64,000 nucleotides of DNA from Chrysaora quinquecirrha (Eukaryota > Cnidaria > Scyphozoa > Semaeostomeae > Pelagiidae), in contig JACTAT010000341.1 of assembly GCA_014526335.1 (NCBI GenBank), positions 62,001 through 126,000 of the forward strand. The letters run 5' to 3'. Shown one piece after another: positions 1-10,700 of the stretch (the first letter of the stretch is position 1; each line of letters begins with the position of its first letter). The notes beneath the pieces are model-generated. The model saw only the letters and a program-made list of their open reading frames with translations, was not told the origin of the DNA and searched no databases. The translations under genes and the position numbers were made by a program.

Positions 1-80
1 ATAAAACAATTGAATTTAAGCTGGCAATGAGATATTATTATGTAAAATTAATCATGGCATTGTTCTGTTATTATAAGTAC

Positions 81-1120
81 TTAGTATTTTGTACGGCAAC
101 CTTTGTTTGTACTGATAAGTTGCAGTTGTTTTGGCATTGTCTCTATGGTTCTATCAATTGCCGACACATCAAAATTATGCATATGATTAAATACACGGTG
201 TCTAAAATCTTCAAATGTCTCTTTCTCTATCTTCTTAAGTAAAGCCTCCTTTCTTACCTCTATTCTAATGTTGTTGAAAACATTCTCTATTTGGTTTATG
301 TCAGGTGACCTTGCTGGGATTTGAAAGAAATCCATATTGCATTCTTCAATGGCATTTAACGTGGCATTGCTGGTCTGCGACGGGTCATTGTCCATCACAA
401 AAGTCAGTTTTGTCCTCCCTTTCAGCTGGGAAATTTCCATCACTTTCTTAGCCAGTGCATGTTGAATGAATTCATTCATTTCACGAAATTCATTCAACTG
501 CCGCCAAAATGAGTAAACGTTTTCCTCCCAGCAGATCTTTGCATCCTTTCGTCGTGAATGTTAATCCTTCGTTTTTCTGCCACAAAAGTCTTCCTTTAGG
601 TGTTAAGGCTTTTTTGTGTGGATTTGTCCTAAATATAAATGACACGCCATCTAAATACAAGAGAGCATCATCCGTCCAAAATGACACATTGCATGTCTTC
701 AGATATTGTTTAGCGAATTGTTGCCTCTTTTTTCTGTCCTCTTTGGAAAGCATACCCTTTCTCCTTGGGGTCAGTTTATAATAGTTTGCATCATTCAATG
801 CTCCTGCCTTTTTCCTGTAACTAACATGGTTGATCTGCACCTCTTTTGCTACTTCCAGCACAGTTACATTAGGATTCAAGTTTCGCATACTGCAAAATGT
901 TCTCAGAAATTCATCAATCTCTCTCGGTGAATGAATGCAGCCAACCCGTCTTCTTCCTATGCTCCTTCATTTTGGTAATATCCTCATTACATATTCTTAG
1001 CACACTTGATATAGACACTTTGCATAATTTGCTTATTTTCCTGAAGGGCAGTTTGCCACTTGTTCTTAGATAGAATATGTAAGCTCTCTTCTTAGCATTT
1101 ATTTTCCCTTTGAAAACCAT
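81..1120 (-). pseudogene. Tc1-like (DD34E) transposase, frameshifted
   Basis: Three consecutive minus-strand reading frames together make one Tc1/mariner transposase. The first (1120-914) is a helix-turn-helix DNA-binding region, the second (888-490) holds the first catalytic region with the motif FWTDDALLYLDGVSF, and the third (497-81) holds VMDNDPSQ followed by SPDINQIENVF. The spacing between the second Asp (in MDN) and the Glu (in IEN) is 34 residues, which is the Tc1 DD34E signature. Frameshifts lie near 914-930 and near 495, so the copy cannot make a full enzyme. I could not find the terminal inverted repeats; the downstream end may lie outside the window. The family would cut and paste at TA sites. 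Confidence 0.88.
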
Positions 1121-2278
1121 GCCTGTTTATTGTTGTTGCCTTCTTGTTGACTAAAGAACTGCAAGTCCAGCTTATCACTATATGTCAAAATAGTAGCACG
1201 TTACACGAAAAACAAGTAATTCCTTATATGGATAATGGTGAAAGAATTAATACGCTTGTTCTTACAGCGGATATCAGTAGCCTCGTTTTCATGTTGCGTA
1301 CTCGTTCTCAAATCAGCTGTATTTCTTATTTTTTAATTAAGTTACCACACTGGTATTTGTGCAGTATGTTGAAAACACACGCTAGAATACTGCATGAAAT
1401 TGGAATACATTCAAAAACATCAAGTTGACTGTTTTATCTAGCTTTTATAACAAGAAAACCAGAGAGCACTATATAAATGGGACCATTGGCTAATTATGAC
1501 ATCACCCATATAACCAACAGTCTCAAAAATGTAACCAGTGAATTCAGGACCCCAAAAACTCTACTATAGCGCCAATCTATGTGCGCAAATCACGTAATGT
1601 AGAAGAAAATGAAAAGAAAGTAGTTGCCAAAAGTGTTGGAACGCCTGCGCTGAAATTGAATTCGGCTGTCTGCTATCGCCTCACCTCCCCCCCTCCTCCC
1701 CCTCAAAAAATGTTGTGTGGGGATGTAATATCCTGTCAATTCTAGTTGTGCACGACTGCTAACAGAATCTTCAATAGTTTCAACAATGTTTGAGGGGGAG
1801 AGGAGGTTTTTCTCTTCAATATGCCAAGTTGAAGAAAAAAAATCTGTGATTAGTACAATAAATCTAGGGTGTTCCAACTAAATTTGGCAGTCATTGTGGC
1901 TCTAAACCTGCTAAGATTTATGGGCTCCCTAGGATGCATGAGACTCATGTTCGCAACCATCTGCCTCCTTCTCACCAAATTCTATAGGAAATTATCACTA
2001 CAATCTTGCTAAATACTTATGTTCTCTGTAAGACACTTTTTTACCTAACATTATTGTGCAAAAGATACTTTTTCTTTTCTTCAATGAACTTAACAAGTTA
2101 ACAGCTTTGGCAAATTTATGGTTGCTTTTGATGTTCAAAGTCTTATTACTAACATCTCAGTAAATTAATCTATTGATGTACCAGTACGATACATGAAAAC
2201 TGGTAATCCTGAAATTAAACTTAATGAAACTTAACTTACAGTAAATTATTTTTTAATTTTGCTACATTTCAAACTCAT
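1121..2278. other. unassigned non-coding stretch
   Basis: No recognisable gene. The only longer open frame (1877-1590 minus) is proline-poor, Gly/Arg-rich in one patch and resembles nothing I know; it is treated as chance. Confidence 0.5.
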
Positions 2279-2400
2279 TTTTTATTTAATGGTATTTACC
2301 ATGACCAGGTTGACAGGATAAGCATGGGATCCTCACTTGCTCCTATCTTAGCTAATCTCTTCTCTTCATGGAACATCATGAAAAGATCAGATAAGAACAC
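2279..2400 (+). pseudogene. Penelope-like element RT fragment
   Basis: One frame reads FLFNGIYHDQVDRISMGSS followed by LAPILANLF, which matches the reverse transcriptase core of Penelope-like elements (the Q-x-D-G-x-x-MGSPLxPxxANxF region). The usual Gly after the Asp is Arg here. A one-base shift right after this stretch would continue with the family's typical MxHHE, seen in another frame near 2370. The YxDD motif expected further on is not recognisable in 2400-2900. This is a short, dead fragment; the identification rests on this single motif block. Confidence 0.72.
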
Positions 2401-2997
2401 TTAAACATTTCTGAGGTTTTATTCTGAAATTGAAAGGCACTTGCACGGATTGACTATTGTAGCAACAAAAGAAAAGAACACAAAATCATGTCATTTCTGC
2501 ATCATGGATTTAACATATTTTTCTTCTTCCTTGTGCTGTCCATTACCATGCAGATGATTTGGAGAATTCCTTGTGTAACACACAAGAGAGTTAGAACTTC
2601 CTTCTGCTGCCTGTTTCACCTGATATTGCAAACAAAATTTACCTAGCTGGGTTTGTTATATTAGGGTTATTTAATAATTTAGTCTCTGGGCCACAGTTTC
2701 GCCTGATTGAAGAGAACGGTCATATTTGTGCATTAAATGAGGTTTGATTGAAGTTGAAGAATACCTTACATGATCGCTGCAAATGTGCTGAGGCTTGTTT
2801 AGAAGGGAAATGTTAACTTCCTAGAGGAAAATTGTCAAATGATGTTGTTTGTGGGAAGCTGATTGCAGAGAGACCTTTATTGTCTGACAAGGGAATGTCT
2901 TGAAATAGATTTAATGAACTTCAACAAGGACCCTGGCCCTACTTGGGCCCAGGTTCCTAGTTGATCGCCCTTGTTTGTTTTTCCGTCAAAGTGAAGC
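2400..2997. other. unassigned stretch between Penelope scrap and DIRS element
   Basis: No gene recognised. Decayed Penelope sequence may continue into the first 200 bases. The 5' end and 5' terminal repeat of the following DIRS element may lie in its last part, but no repeat partner was found. Confidence 0.4.
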
Positions 2998-3973
2998 ATG
3001 TCATCTCCTGAAAACTCCCAAACTTCAGAGACTACAGAGACGGAAAACAAACATTTTCCATCCTCGATTAACAATGAAAAACAGCAAAATTCACCTGAAG
3101 AACATTCAGGTGAAGAGTATGAGTCTTCTCAGCAAGACGGAGAAGAGGATTACACGGATGCTAACGGATATGCGTCTAGCCACAGTGGTAGGCCTGTTGC
3201 ACACAGATCATGAGACAATGATCAAAAGATAAAGAAGGCTAATATGCCTGGTAAAACACGGAAGGCTGAAAGGTCTCCTGCTAACTCAAAGAAAAGGAAA
3301 GGCTGAAATGCCTCCAAAACTAAACCCCAAACACAGGTACAAGGATTTTAATTCCTCTTTGTCAACTTCTAGCTCTACAACCTCGTCCTCATCATCTGAG
3401 ACAGAGTCCAGTGAAATGTCATTGTCATCAGAGGACGGAAATTTCGCCCTCTGGCAAATTATGAAACCTTGGGAGGCCAACTCCTGGAGACTAGACAAAA
3501 AGCTTGTCAAGGCTTATACCAAAAATCTGCAGGAGCATTACACCTAAAAGGAGATTCGAGAAAATATAACTGCAGGCACCCCGGCACCAAATAATCTTCC
3601 TCCTACTCCAAAACTTGATAACATAATGGAGACATACCTCAGTGAGGCAAAAGGAAGCTTTGCTACCATTGATGACAGATCTTTAACAAGAATCAGCTCT
3701 AAGATTAGAGATATCACTGGCCCTCTAATCCAGGTGTGGCAGATGTGCCAAAAAAAGAAAAGAGGAAAAATAAAAGCCTCTTTCTTAAGAGGCAAGCTGG
3801 ACCAAAGCATGACCCTGTTAAAACAGGCTATCTCCGCAGTAACCTTCCACAGACGTAGGGCTGTGTTGTCTTCCCTGGAAAAGAACAGGGAGAGAGCCCA
3901 TAGATGGGCCAAAGAGAAATACAAGAAAACCTTGATGGAGAGAAAAACCATCTCTTCGGGGACAATTTCATAA
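2998..3973 (+). pseudogene. DIRS-like Gag, frameshifted
   Basis: A likely start is the ATG at 2998, which opens a Ser/Glu-rich acidic frame (2998-3210). It continues in other frames with MPPKLNPKHRYKDFNSS, a Ser/Thr/Glu-rich run (3308-3545), and a helical basic part (3626-3973) with the segment FLRGKLDQSMTLLKQAISA. The layout of an acidic low-complexity N-terminus followed by a helical region upstream of a DIRS-type RT is what Gag of this group looks like. At least two frameshifts break it. Identification comes mainly from position next to the RT; the sequence itself is weakly conserved. Confidence 0.6.
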
Positions 3974-4389
3974 AGGCTGTCCAGAGAGATGCTAAGGCAG
4001 TGGAATTGACACTGTCATACCTTCAGAATGGCTTAACAGGGCAAAAACCCTTTTGAGGAGGCTCCACTGGAAGGAAATACGACAGTGGTCCTGTGAAGCA
4101 AGGTAAAGCCACATCTTTCTACAGAAGCTAAAGAGGTAAGAAACCCAAGAGTCAATCAAAGCATGAGCAGTGCATCCATATTCAGCATTACTTTGAATCC
4201 AATATGCCAGAATGTTCACCCTCTTATACGAGGGTTGATAACACCAACACAGGCAAGATACCTGATGGGAGGTAGAGTAAGACACTTCCTACCCCAATAG
4301 GCAAAGATAACAACAGATCAAGTTATCTTGGAATGGGTAAAGGGATACAAAATCCCTCTCCTAAAATACCCAAGTCAAAAATCAGAGCC

Positions 4390-5623
4390 AAATCAACTGA
4401 GTCTCAGACGAGGTGCAAAACATGCTGGAAATGGGTGTCATTCACCCAGCAAACAACAAGATCGGACAAATCATAAGCACAATCTTGCTAAGGGAGAAAA
4501 AGGAAGAAGACCAATACAGGCTAATTGTAAACCTCAAACCACTAAATGCAGCCATTCCATACCAGAAATTGAAAATGGAAACGCTGAAAAATGCCCAAGA
4601 GACCCTCCAGGAAGGAGACTGGCTGGTAAAGATAGATTTAAAAAAGCATACTATGCAGTCAATCTCGCAAAAGAAAGCAGAAAGCTAATACGTTTTCTGT
4701 GGAACAGAAATCTGTACAAGTAAATGACTCTGGTCTTCGGTTTTGCGCCAGCCTCAAGGTTATTTACAAAACTGTTAAGAGTCCCAGTCACCCTCCTAAG
4801 AAAGATAAATATCAGGCTGATAATTTACATAGACGACATGCTAATAATGGAAAATTACAAAAAGGCAGCAGAAATGGCAAAAGACACAGTTCTATTTCTG
4901 CTTCAAAACTTAGGGTTTGTGATCAAATGGGACAAGTCAGTCCTGACACCCTCCTTGACAATAGAATTCCTAGGGAGTAAAAATAGACTCCAAGGAAATG
5001 GCATTTGCAGTACCAGAGACGAAAAGGCAATCCATTTTACAACTTTGTCAGAATCTCCACACAACTTTCTCAGAATCTCCACAAAAATCCCCACATATCG
5101 CTGAGAAAGCTAACCAAAATTTCAGGGAAACTCATGTCCACAAGCCAAGCTTTCATGCCAGCCCCATTACAGCTCTGATATCTTCAGAACTTCCTGACTA
5201 AAAACCTGGGTTCCAAGTCTTACGAGACAAAGGAATACCTGACCCCAGAAGCCCTCGCAGAGGTCACCTGGTGGAAGGAGAACCTGATCATACGGAACGA
5301 ATTGGCGAAAGCAATCAAAATTACCCCACCAGAGATGATCGTCACATCGAATGTGGCAAGGGGTGCTCAGGGGTGCTGGGGTGATTTGAGGCCAAGGGAT
5401 CTCTACAGGGGACCCATGGAGCAAACAAGAAAAGAAACGCCACATTAAGAAGCTAGAAATGATAGCAGCCGAGCTGGCCATCAAAACATTCACCAAGGAG
5501 GACAACGTGAAATCCATACACCTCAGAGTGGACAACACCACTGCCCTTTCATATATAATGAAAATTGGGGGGACAAGAAACCAAGCACTCATATAAATAG
5601 CCAAGAGGATCTGGCAATACTTA
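4390..5623 (+). pseudogene. DIRS-like reverse transcriptase and RNase H (5' part), frameshifted
   Basis: The RT blocks appear in order: MQNMLEMGVIHPANNKIGQ, then YRLIVNLKPLN (RT motif 1/2), GDWLVKIDLKK (motif A), a frameshift into KKAYYAVNL, the core LIIYIDDMLIM with the YxDD catalytic Asp pair (near 4825), and IEFLG. After another shift come LEMIAAELAIKTF and LRVDNTTALSYIM, the RNase H Glu and Asp region (about 5448-5570). The enzyme copies element RNA into DNA; DIRS elements then insert through a tyrosine recombinase. The frame is cut at 5631 by the hAT insertion. Frameshifts near 4650, 4720, 4980 and 5200 and later make it non-functional. Confidence 0.87.
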
Positions 5624-7397
5624 CTGTCAAACAGCGGCGGCTTGCAGCATTATTAATATTATTAGTCTAATAACACTTTTTTGACGACTGTAAAAAAATT
5701 GAATCGTACAGTATTTACTCAGCGAATAATCCTTCCTCACGAAATTCTGATCCAAGTCTTAGTTCCATGATTCCCCTTTCCCTATTCCATTTAAAATGTT
5801 ATCGCCGTCTCACCACGCTCTATTGAGAAAGAAAATGCCGCAACAATGACCATTAAAAATGAATTACTGCTGTTTGTGTTATTAGAATGAGGTCACTAAT
5901 AACTTGCTCCTACGTTGACAAGATATTCCCTTTGTTTCTCATAAGTGGATTTGAGACGTCATAATAGGAAAGCTACAGTCATTGGGCTGGCGTGTTATTA
6001 GTCTGGCTGAATTAATAACGCATGTTAAACATAAGGATTCTACTTCTGATATAGCCAGAAAGCCGTCACTCTCAACTGAATTTTATTTTTTGCTATAAAA
6101 TAAGAATTTCGTCATTATGAATCAATTAAGTTCAGTCAGCTAGGGTGTTTCTCATGTTTTCTCTTTGCTCTCAAATGGGAGAAGTCTTACACACGAACAG
6201 CGCTTATGTTTTAAGAGAGATGGAAGACCATGTCCCAAAATTATCTTGAAATCAAGGTCAAGTGAATCAGTATATGAGACGTTTCCGTGGATCTGTGGTT
6301 GTGATATAAAAAACACTTATTTTTGCAGGCCCTGTCTCGTAATGGGAGATTTAAAGAACGTATTATTAAACAAATGTTATCATTTTTTTGAGTTTCCTAA
6401 GAAGTACCTTTTTACCAACACCCCAATCAACTTGCCACAAAATGATCTGAAGAGATAAGTGTTATCCTTTTGTAACACCTGTGGCTTCAGGAAACATGTT
6501 AGTCTCATTATTAGAAATTGATATCAACTAATAGGGTGGCCAAGGAATGGTGGGCAGGAAGCCAAGATGTCTGAAAGTAATTTCCTATTTGTTGCTTGAG
6601 GTCATGAGCCGTGAACCAGTGCCGGCTTGTTGCATTATTAGTATTATTAGTCTAATAACAGTTTTTTCAAGCAAGTATTTATTTTTTTTGCATTTTTTAT
6701 CGTTTTTAATTTTTTGTTACCTATTTTTTGATTTTCCTGCGAGGTTTTCAAGACCTTTCATTCATCAAGGCAATGTATTTTGTTTTCAAAAGTACCGCTA
6801 ATCCCCTTTTATTGAAAGACAATATTGATAGACTTCCAGTTTGAATTAGGATTATTAAAGCCCTTTGAATGACGTATTGCAAAGAGATTATATTACGTAG
6901 CCAGCCGAGTTATTAGCCACAACATTCCAATAACAAGAGACAGCTTTTTCTTTGTATTTTTGATTGCGGACGTGACGTAGTCATCAATAAAAAGCACCCT
7001 ACTTGTTCATGGCGTTATTAGAATCTTCAAACTAATAATTGCAGTTTAGACGTTCGTTTATTCTTTTCACTGTGTTCAAATCAAAATTGTTTTTCCGCAA
7101 TGAATCAACTTGTTTCTGCAAGATGGGGAGTTTCTCATGTTTTTTCACTTCTTTCAACTCGAAGAAGTTTGACACACGAACAATGTTTGCGTTTGAAAAG
7201 TGATGGAAGACCTTGCCCCAAAATATTTTTGAAAGACCGAGCGAGCGACTCAGTATATGCGGCATTTCCTTGGATATGTGGTGATGAAGAGAAGAACACC
7301 TACTTCTGTTGGCCTTGTCTTGTCATGGGAGACCTGGATAAGGTTAGTAGCTATTATTGATGTATTTTGTCTATTTTATACCTATTTCATTTTCTAA

Positions 7398-7416
7398 ATA
7401 TATATATATATATATA
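7398..7416. repeat. (TA)n microsatellite
   Basis: About nine TA units in the intron of the inner hAT transposase gene. Confidence 0.9.
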
Positions 7417-7664
7417 CAGACTACAGTATTACTTTATTTACTAAGTGCTTCAAAAGTTGGCAAGATCTATTCGACTTTTTTCTTCCAATTCGATTGTAAA
7501 TAGTCCATCAAGCCTTTTAAAAACATTTTCAGAAAATTCTTCAAGATTTATAAAAAAACTAAAGAGCCGCATTGCCATCTGAAATGTCTCATCCAAAAGC
7601 CGCCACTCAAAATCGGTGGCATTATTAGAAATCGATTTCAAATAATTTGCGGCTAGATTATGTT

Positions 7665-7702
7665 GAGCATGAAGCCGCTATGGAACCCGGGGCTTCATGC
7701 TC
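7665..7702. repeat. perfect 12-bp hairpin in hAT intron
   Basis: GAGCATGAAGCC (7665-7676) and its exact inverse (7691-7702) are separated by 14 bases. It lies in the intron of the inner hAT; the corresponding part of the outer element lacks the full hairpin. It could be a transposase-binding or structural site, or a relic of a tiny insertion; nothing in the sequence decides this. Confidence 0.7.
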
Positions 7703-10700
7703 GTGACCGTGCCTTCAAACTAGTGTGCGCTTTTCAATAACATTTTTCATGTTTGTAATTTATTTTGATTTTCTAATAGATATATAGAGAGTGGAAGTTC
7801 AAAGTGAATTTTTTAGATTATTAGGATGCAGCTTACTTATGTTGTTAAGACAAATGTATATTTTCTTATAGATGAAGAAAGTTTCTTTTGTGAGTGAAAC
7901 TGGGTACAAGTCGCCTGGATCTAATTTGTGGCTGATTGCAGACAGACATGGAGCATCAAAAATGCATCTGGGCAACTACACAGCATACACCCTTCTCAGA
8001 AAAGTCGATGTTGCAGCAGCTCTTGATGAGGCAAAACGAAGGGAGATCGCGCAGCACAACCACAATGCGTCAAAATATTGCCGCATGCTCCATCATCATA
8101 TTGAAGTTGCTGTCTTCTTGGCGGCACAAGGTTTGGCTTTTCGTGGGCATGACGAATCTCAGTCATCTTTAAACAGAGGAAATTTCATTGAATTGCTTGA
8201 TCTTCTAGGGATCTATAGCAGTGAATTAAGAGCGTTTTTGGATAACGACAAAATAACTTACACCTCTCACGAGCCCCAGAAAGATCTCATTGAATGTATT
8301 TTTGAGGAGGTGAAGAACGAAATTCAAAAATGCATTGATAATGCCGCATATATATCCGTAATGATGGATGACACTAGTGACTTTAGTAATGTTGAGCAGT
8401 CTGTAGTATCGGTTAGATTATTAAACAATTTTGAAATAGAAAAACATATGCTGGCACTGATTGATTCATCAGGGGACCAGTCTGCTAATGGTCTTACCAA
8501 GATTCTTTTGAACACTCTGGAAAAATTCAAAGTTACACCTGAAAAATGCGCATCAAAACTGGTTGGGCAATCATACGACGGAGCAGCATCAATGAGTGGT
8601 GAACTTAACAGAGTTCAAGCGCAAATTATGGAGAAATTTCCATTTGCCTATTATAACCATTGTGTGGCACACAGGATGGCGTTGTCTGCTTCCCAAACGT
8701 CAAAGAATGTCAAAGAAGTTTCTGCTTTCTTTGAAACTGTAGATCGGGTCATCACCTTTTTTAGGAGCAGTCTGAAACGCACTCATTTGCTGGGTCGCAG
8801 TCTCCCTAAGCCTGGAGATACACGCTGGTTATCTCACGATACTGCCATTTCAGCTATAGATTCTTCGTATGAAGAAATAGGCACAGTATTGTTTGAGATG
8901 GCAAGGGATCCAAAAGAGAAGACTGAGACACGAGCAACTGCGAGAGGGATCTGTATTAAGATACAACATGTACAGTTTGTTTTCCTGTTGAAGCTATACC
9001 CGAAAATATTTGAATACTGCGGCCCGGTTACTAAAATGATGCAAAAGCCTAGGTTAGATCCTTTGCAGCTGTCGTCAATGTTAAGCGACTTTCAGAGGGC
9101 ACTTAAAGATATTAACCTTGGTCAGATTTGGGAGGAAACCTTGGCGTGTGATCCCGAAATACCATCAGTTCTACCAAGGCAAGGATGGCGTGGAATTGAC
9201 AGTGAAATGGATGGCTCAGAACATGGCTGGAAACATCAACTAACTGATATTGGGAAAAGGGTACTCGAAGAATTCTCCAAACAAATGAACTGGAGATTCA
9301 ATAATTTGACTAAATTCAAATGGATGCAGCTGATTCATCCTATAGAGTTTGAAAAAATGAAGAAACTCTCGTCAAAAGATCACAAATCAATAATTAATGA
9401 ATTAATGATTAATAATTAATAAACTCAAGGAATTTTATCCAGGCATAGTTCCTGATGTAATTGGTGTTGAACACTGCTTGAATGTTATCTATAATAACCG
9501 AGAAATCGGTTTGCTTATTGACAAAACGCTAAAAGAACGGGATGCTATTATTGCAAAGAGGAGAGAAAAAAGAGCAAAAGCCAAAGCGTCAGCACCCAGT
9601 AGTGTGACGAATGTGAATGTCGAAGACGGAAATGAATTTGAGGTAGCTGGTGTGACAGAGTATGATGCTGAGGCTGTGATAACAGGAAAGCCATCAATAC
9701 AAGATTTGCTTGACATCATCAAAACAGCTGAGCTTGCAAATGCGCTACCTCAAGCGATCAAAATCCTTGACCAGTGTACATTATGAGCGAGTGTTCAGCC
9801 GAATGAAGAGGGTTGTCTCAGCAGGAAGATCCAGAATGCTTCAAAGACGAAAGGAAATGTTGTTGATGCTTCAGGTTGAGCTAAAAAATTTAAGGTGGCT
9901 AGCAGAGCAACCTGACTTTAAGAGAAATATTGTCGCAAGATTTAAGTCATATAATCAAAAAAAGAATGGACAGATTTTCTCGTAAATAGCTAAAAAGGAC
10001 AGAAATGAAATCTAGCCCTTGTTTGTTAAACAAAAATTGAAGAATAATAAATTTTCTTATAACGTTATTGTTCAGTTAGCTACAAACGAATCCATTTATT
10101 CAAGTAGAAATCTTCTGCTGAAAATGGCCACCAGAGCGATTTTAGATACATCAAATCTAAAAAATTTCCGGGGGAGCATGCCCCCCGACCCCCCTAGATT
10201 AGTACGCCTTCGGCGCACTTTTTGTTACAAAACTAATAATACCAAATTTATGTCCCAGCCGCCACTGCAGTCAACTACTTCGCCCTCAACCATCACCGAT
10301 TTAAACAGCTGCAAAATTCCTACCAACACCTTGTTGCGATTTACAGAATGACCTGTGACAAAGTCATGGTCACCAAGACCTTATATTTTTAAAATTGCTA
10401 AGTGCAGAAGTAGCTGTAAGTTTCTAGATTCCCCTTTGATTGAAATAATTTTTCTTGATGGATTCTTGACGTTCTGTTCTTAACAATTCTTTTTGTAGAT
10501 GAAGAAAGTTTCTTTTGTACAAGAGTCTGGCTACAAGTCTTCAGGTTCAAACTTGTGGGTGGTTGCTGACAGACATCAAGCATCCAAACTTCATATCGTC
10601 AATCATGCCTCATACAACCTTCTTGTTAACGTGGATGTTGATGAGGCAAGGCAGCGAGAAGTTGCACAACACAACCACAATGCTTTAAGATATTGTCGCA

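Larger units (their letters stand above)
7100..9985 (+). pseudogene. inner hAT transposase (TTF zinc finger / DUF4371-type), nearly complete
   Basis: Exon 1 (7100-7342) starts at MNQLVSARWGV and encodes the TTF-type zinc finger (FPWICGDEEKN, YFCWPCLVMGD), ending at AAG before gttagt. Exon 2 starts at 7872 after cttatag, in the same phase. A 515-residue frame (7872-9416) has MMDDTSDFSN (Asp region), GQSYDGAASMSG, HCVAHRMAL and RWLSHD, the hAT catalytic core. A small A/T-rich duplication near 9385-9420 causes a stop; the frame resumes at 9478, then a deletion of about 26 bases near 9775 (relative to the outer copy) shifts it again before the C-terminal dimerisation part (VHYERVFSRMKRVVS, to 9985). 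It would act in the nucleus as a dimer. Only a few lesions separate it from a full gene, so it is younger than the outer copy. Confidence 0.9.
6617..10267 (+). mobile_element. inner hAT transposon nested in a related hAT
   Basis: The left end CAGTGCCGGCTTG begins at 6617 and is followed by the same AT-rich tract as the outer element's end. The right end is the inverse of CAGTGGCGGCTGGGACA, ending at 10267. The flanking octamers CCGTGAAC (6609-6616) and CAGTCAAC (10268-10275) agree at 6 of 8 positions, so the target duplication is probable but eroded. The element is 3651 bp, carries a transposase gene in the same orientation as its host element, and sits in the host's intron. Confidence 0.85.

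Noticed and set aside
1590..1877. 95-codon minus-strand frame with a Gly/Arg patch
   Set aside because: No motif, no neighbouring exon signals; likely chance in a C-rich patch.
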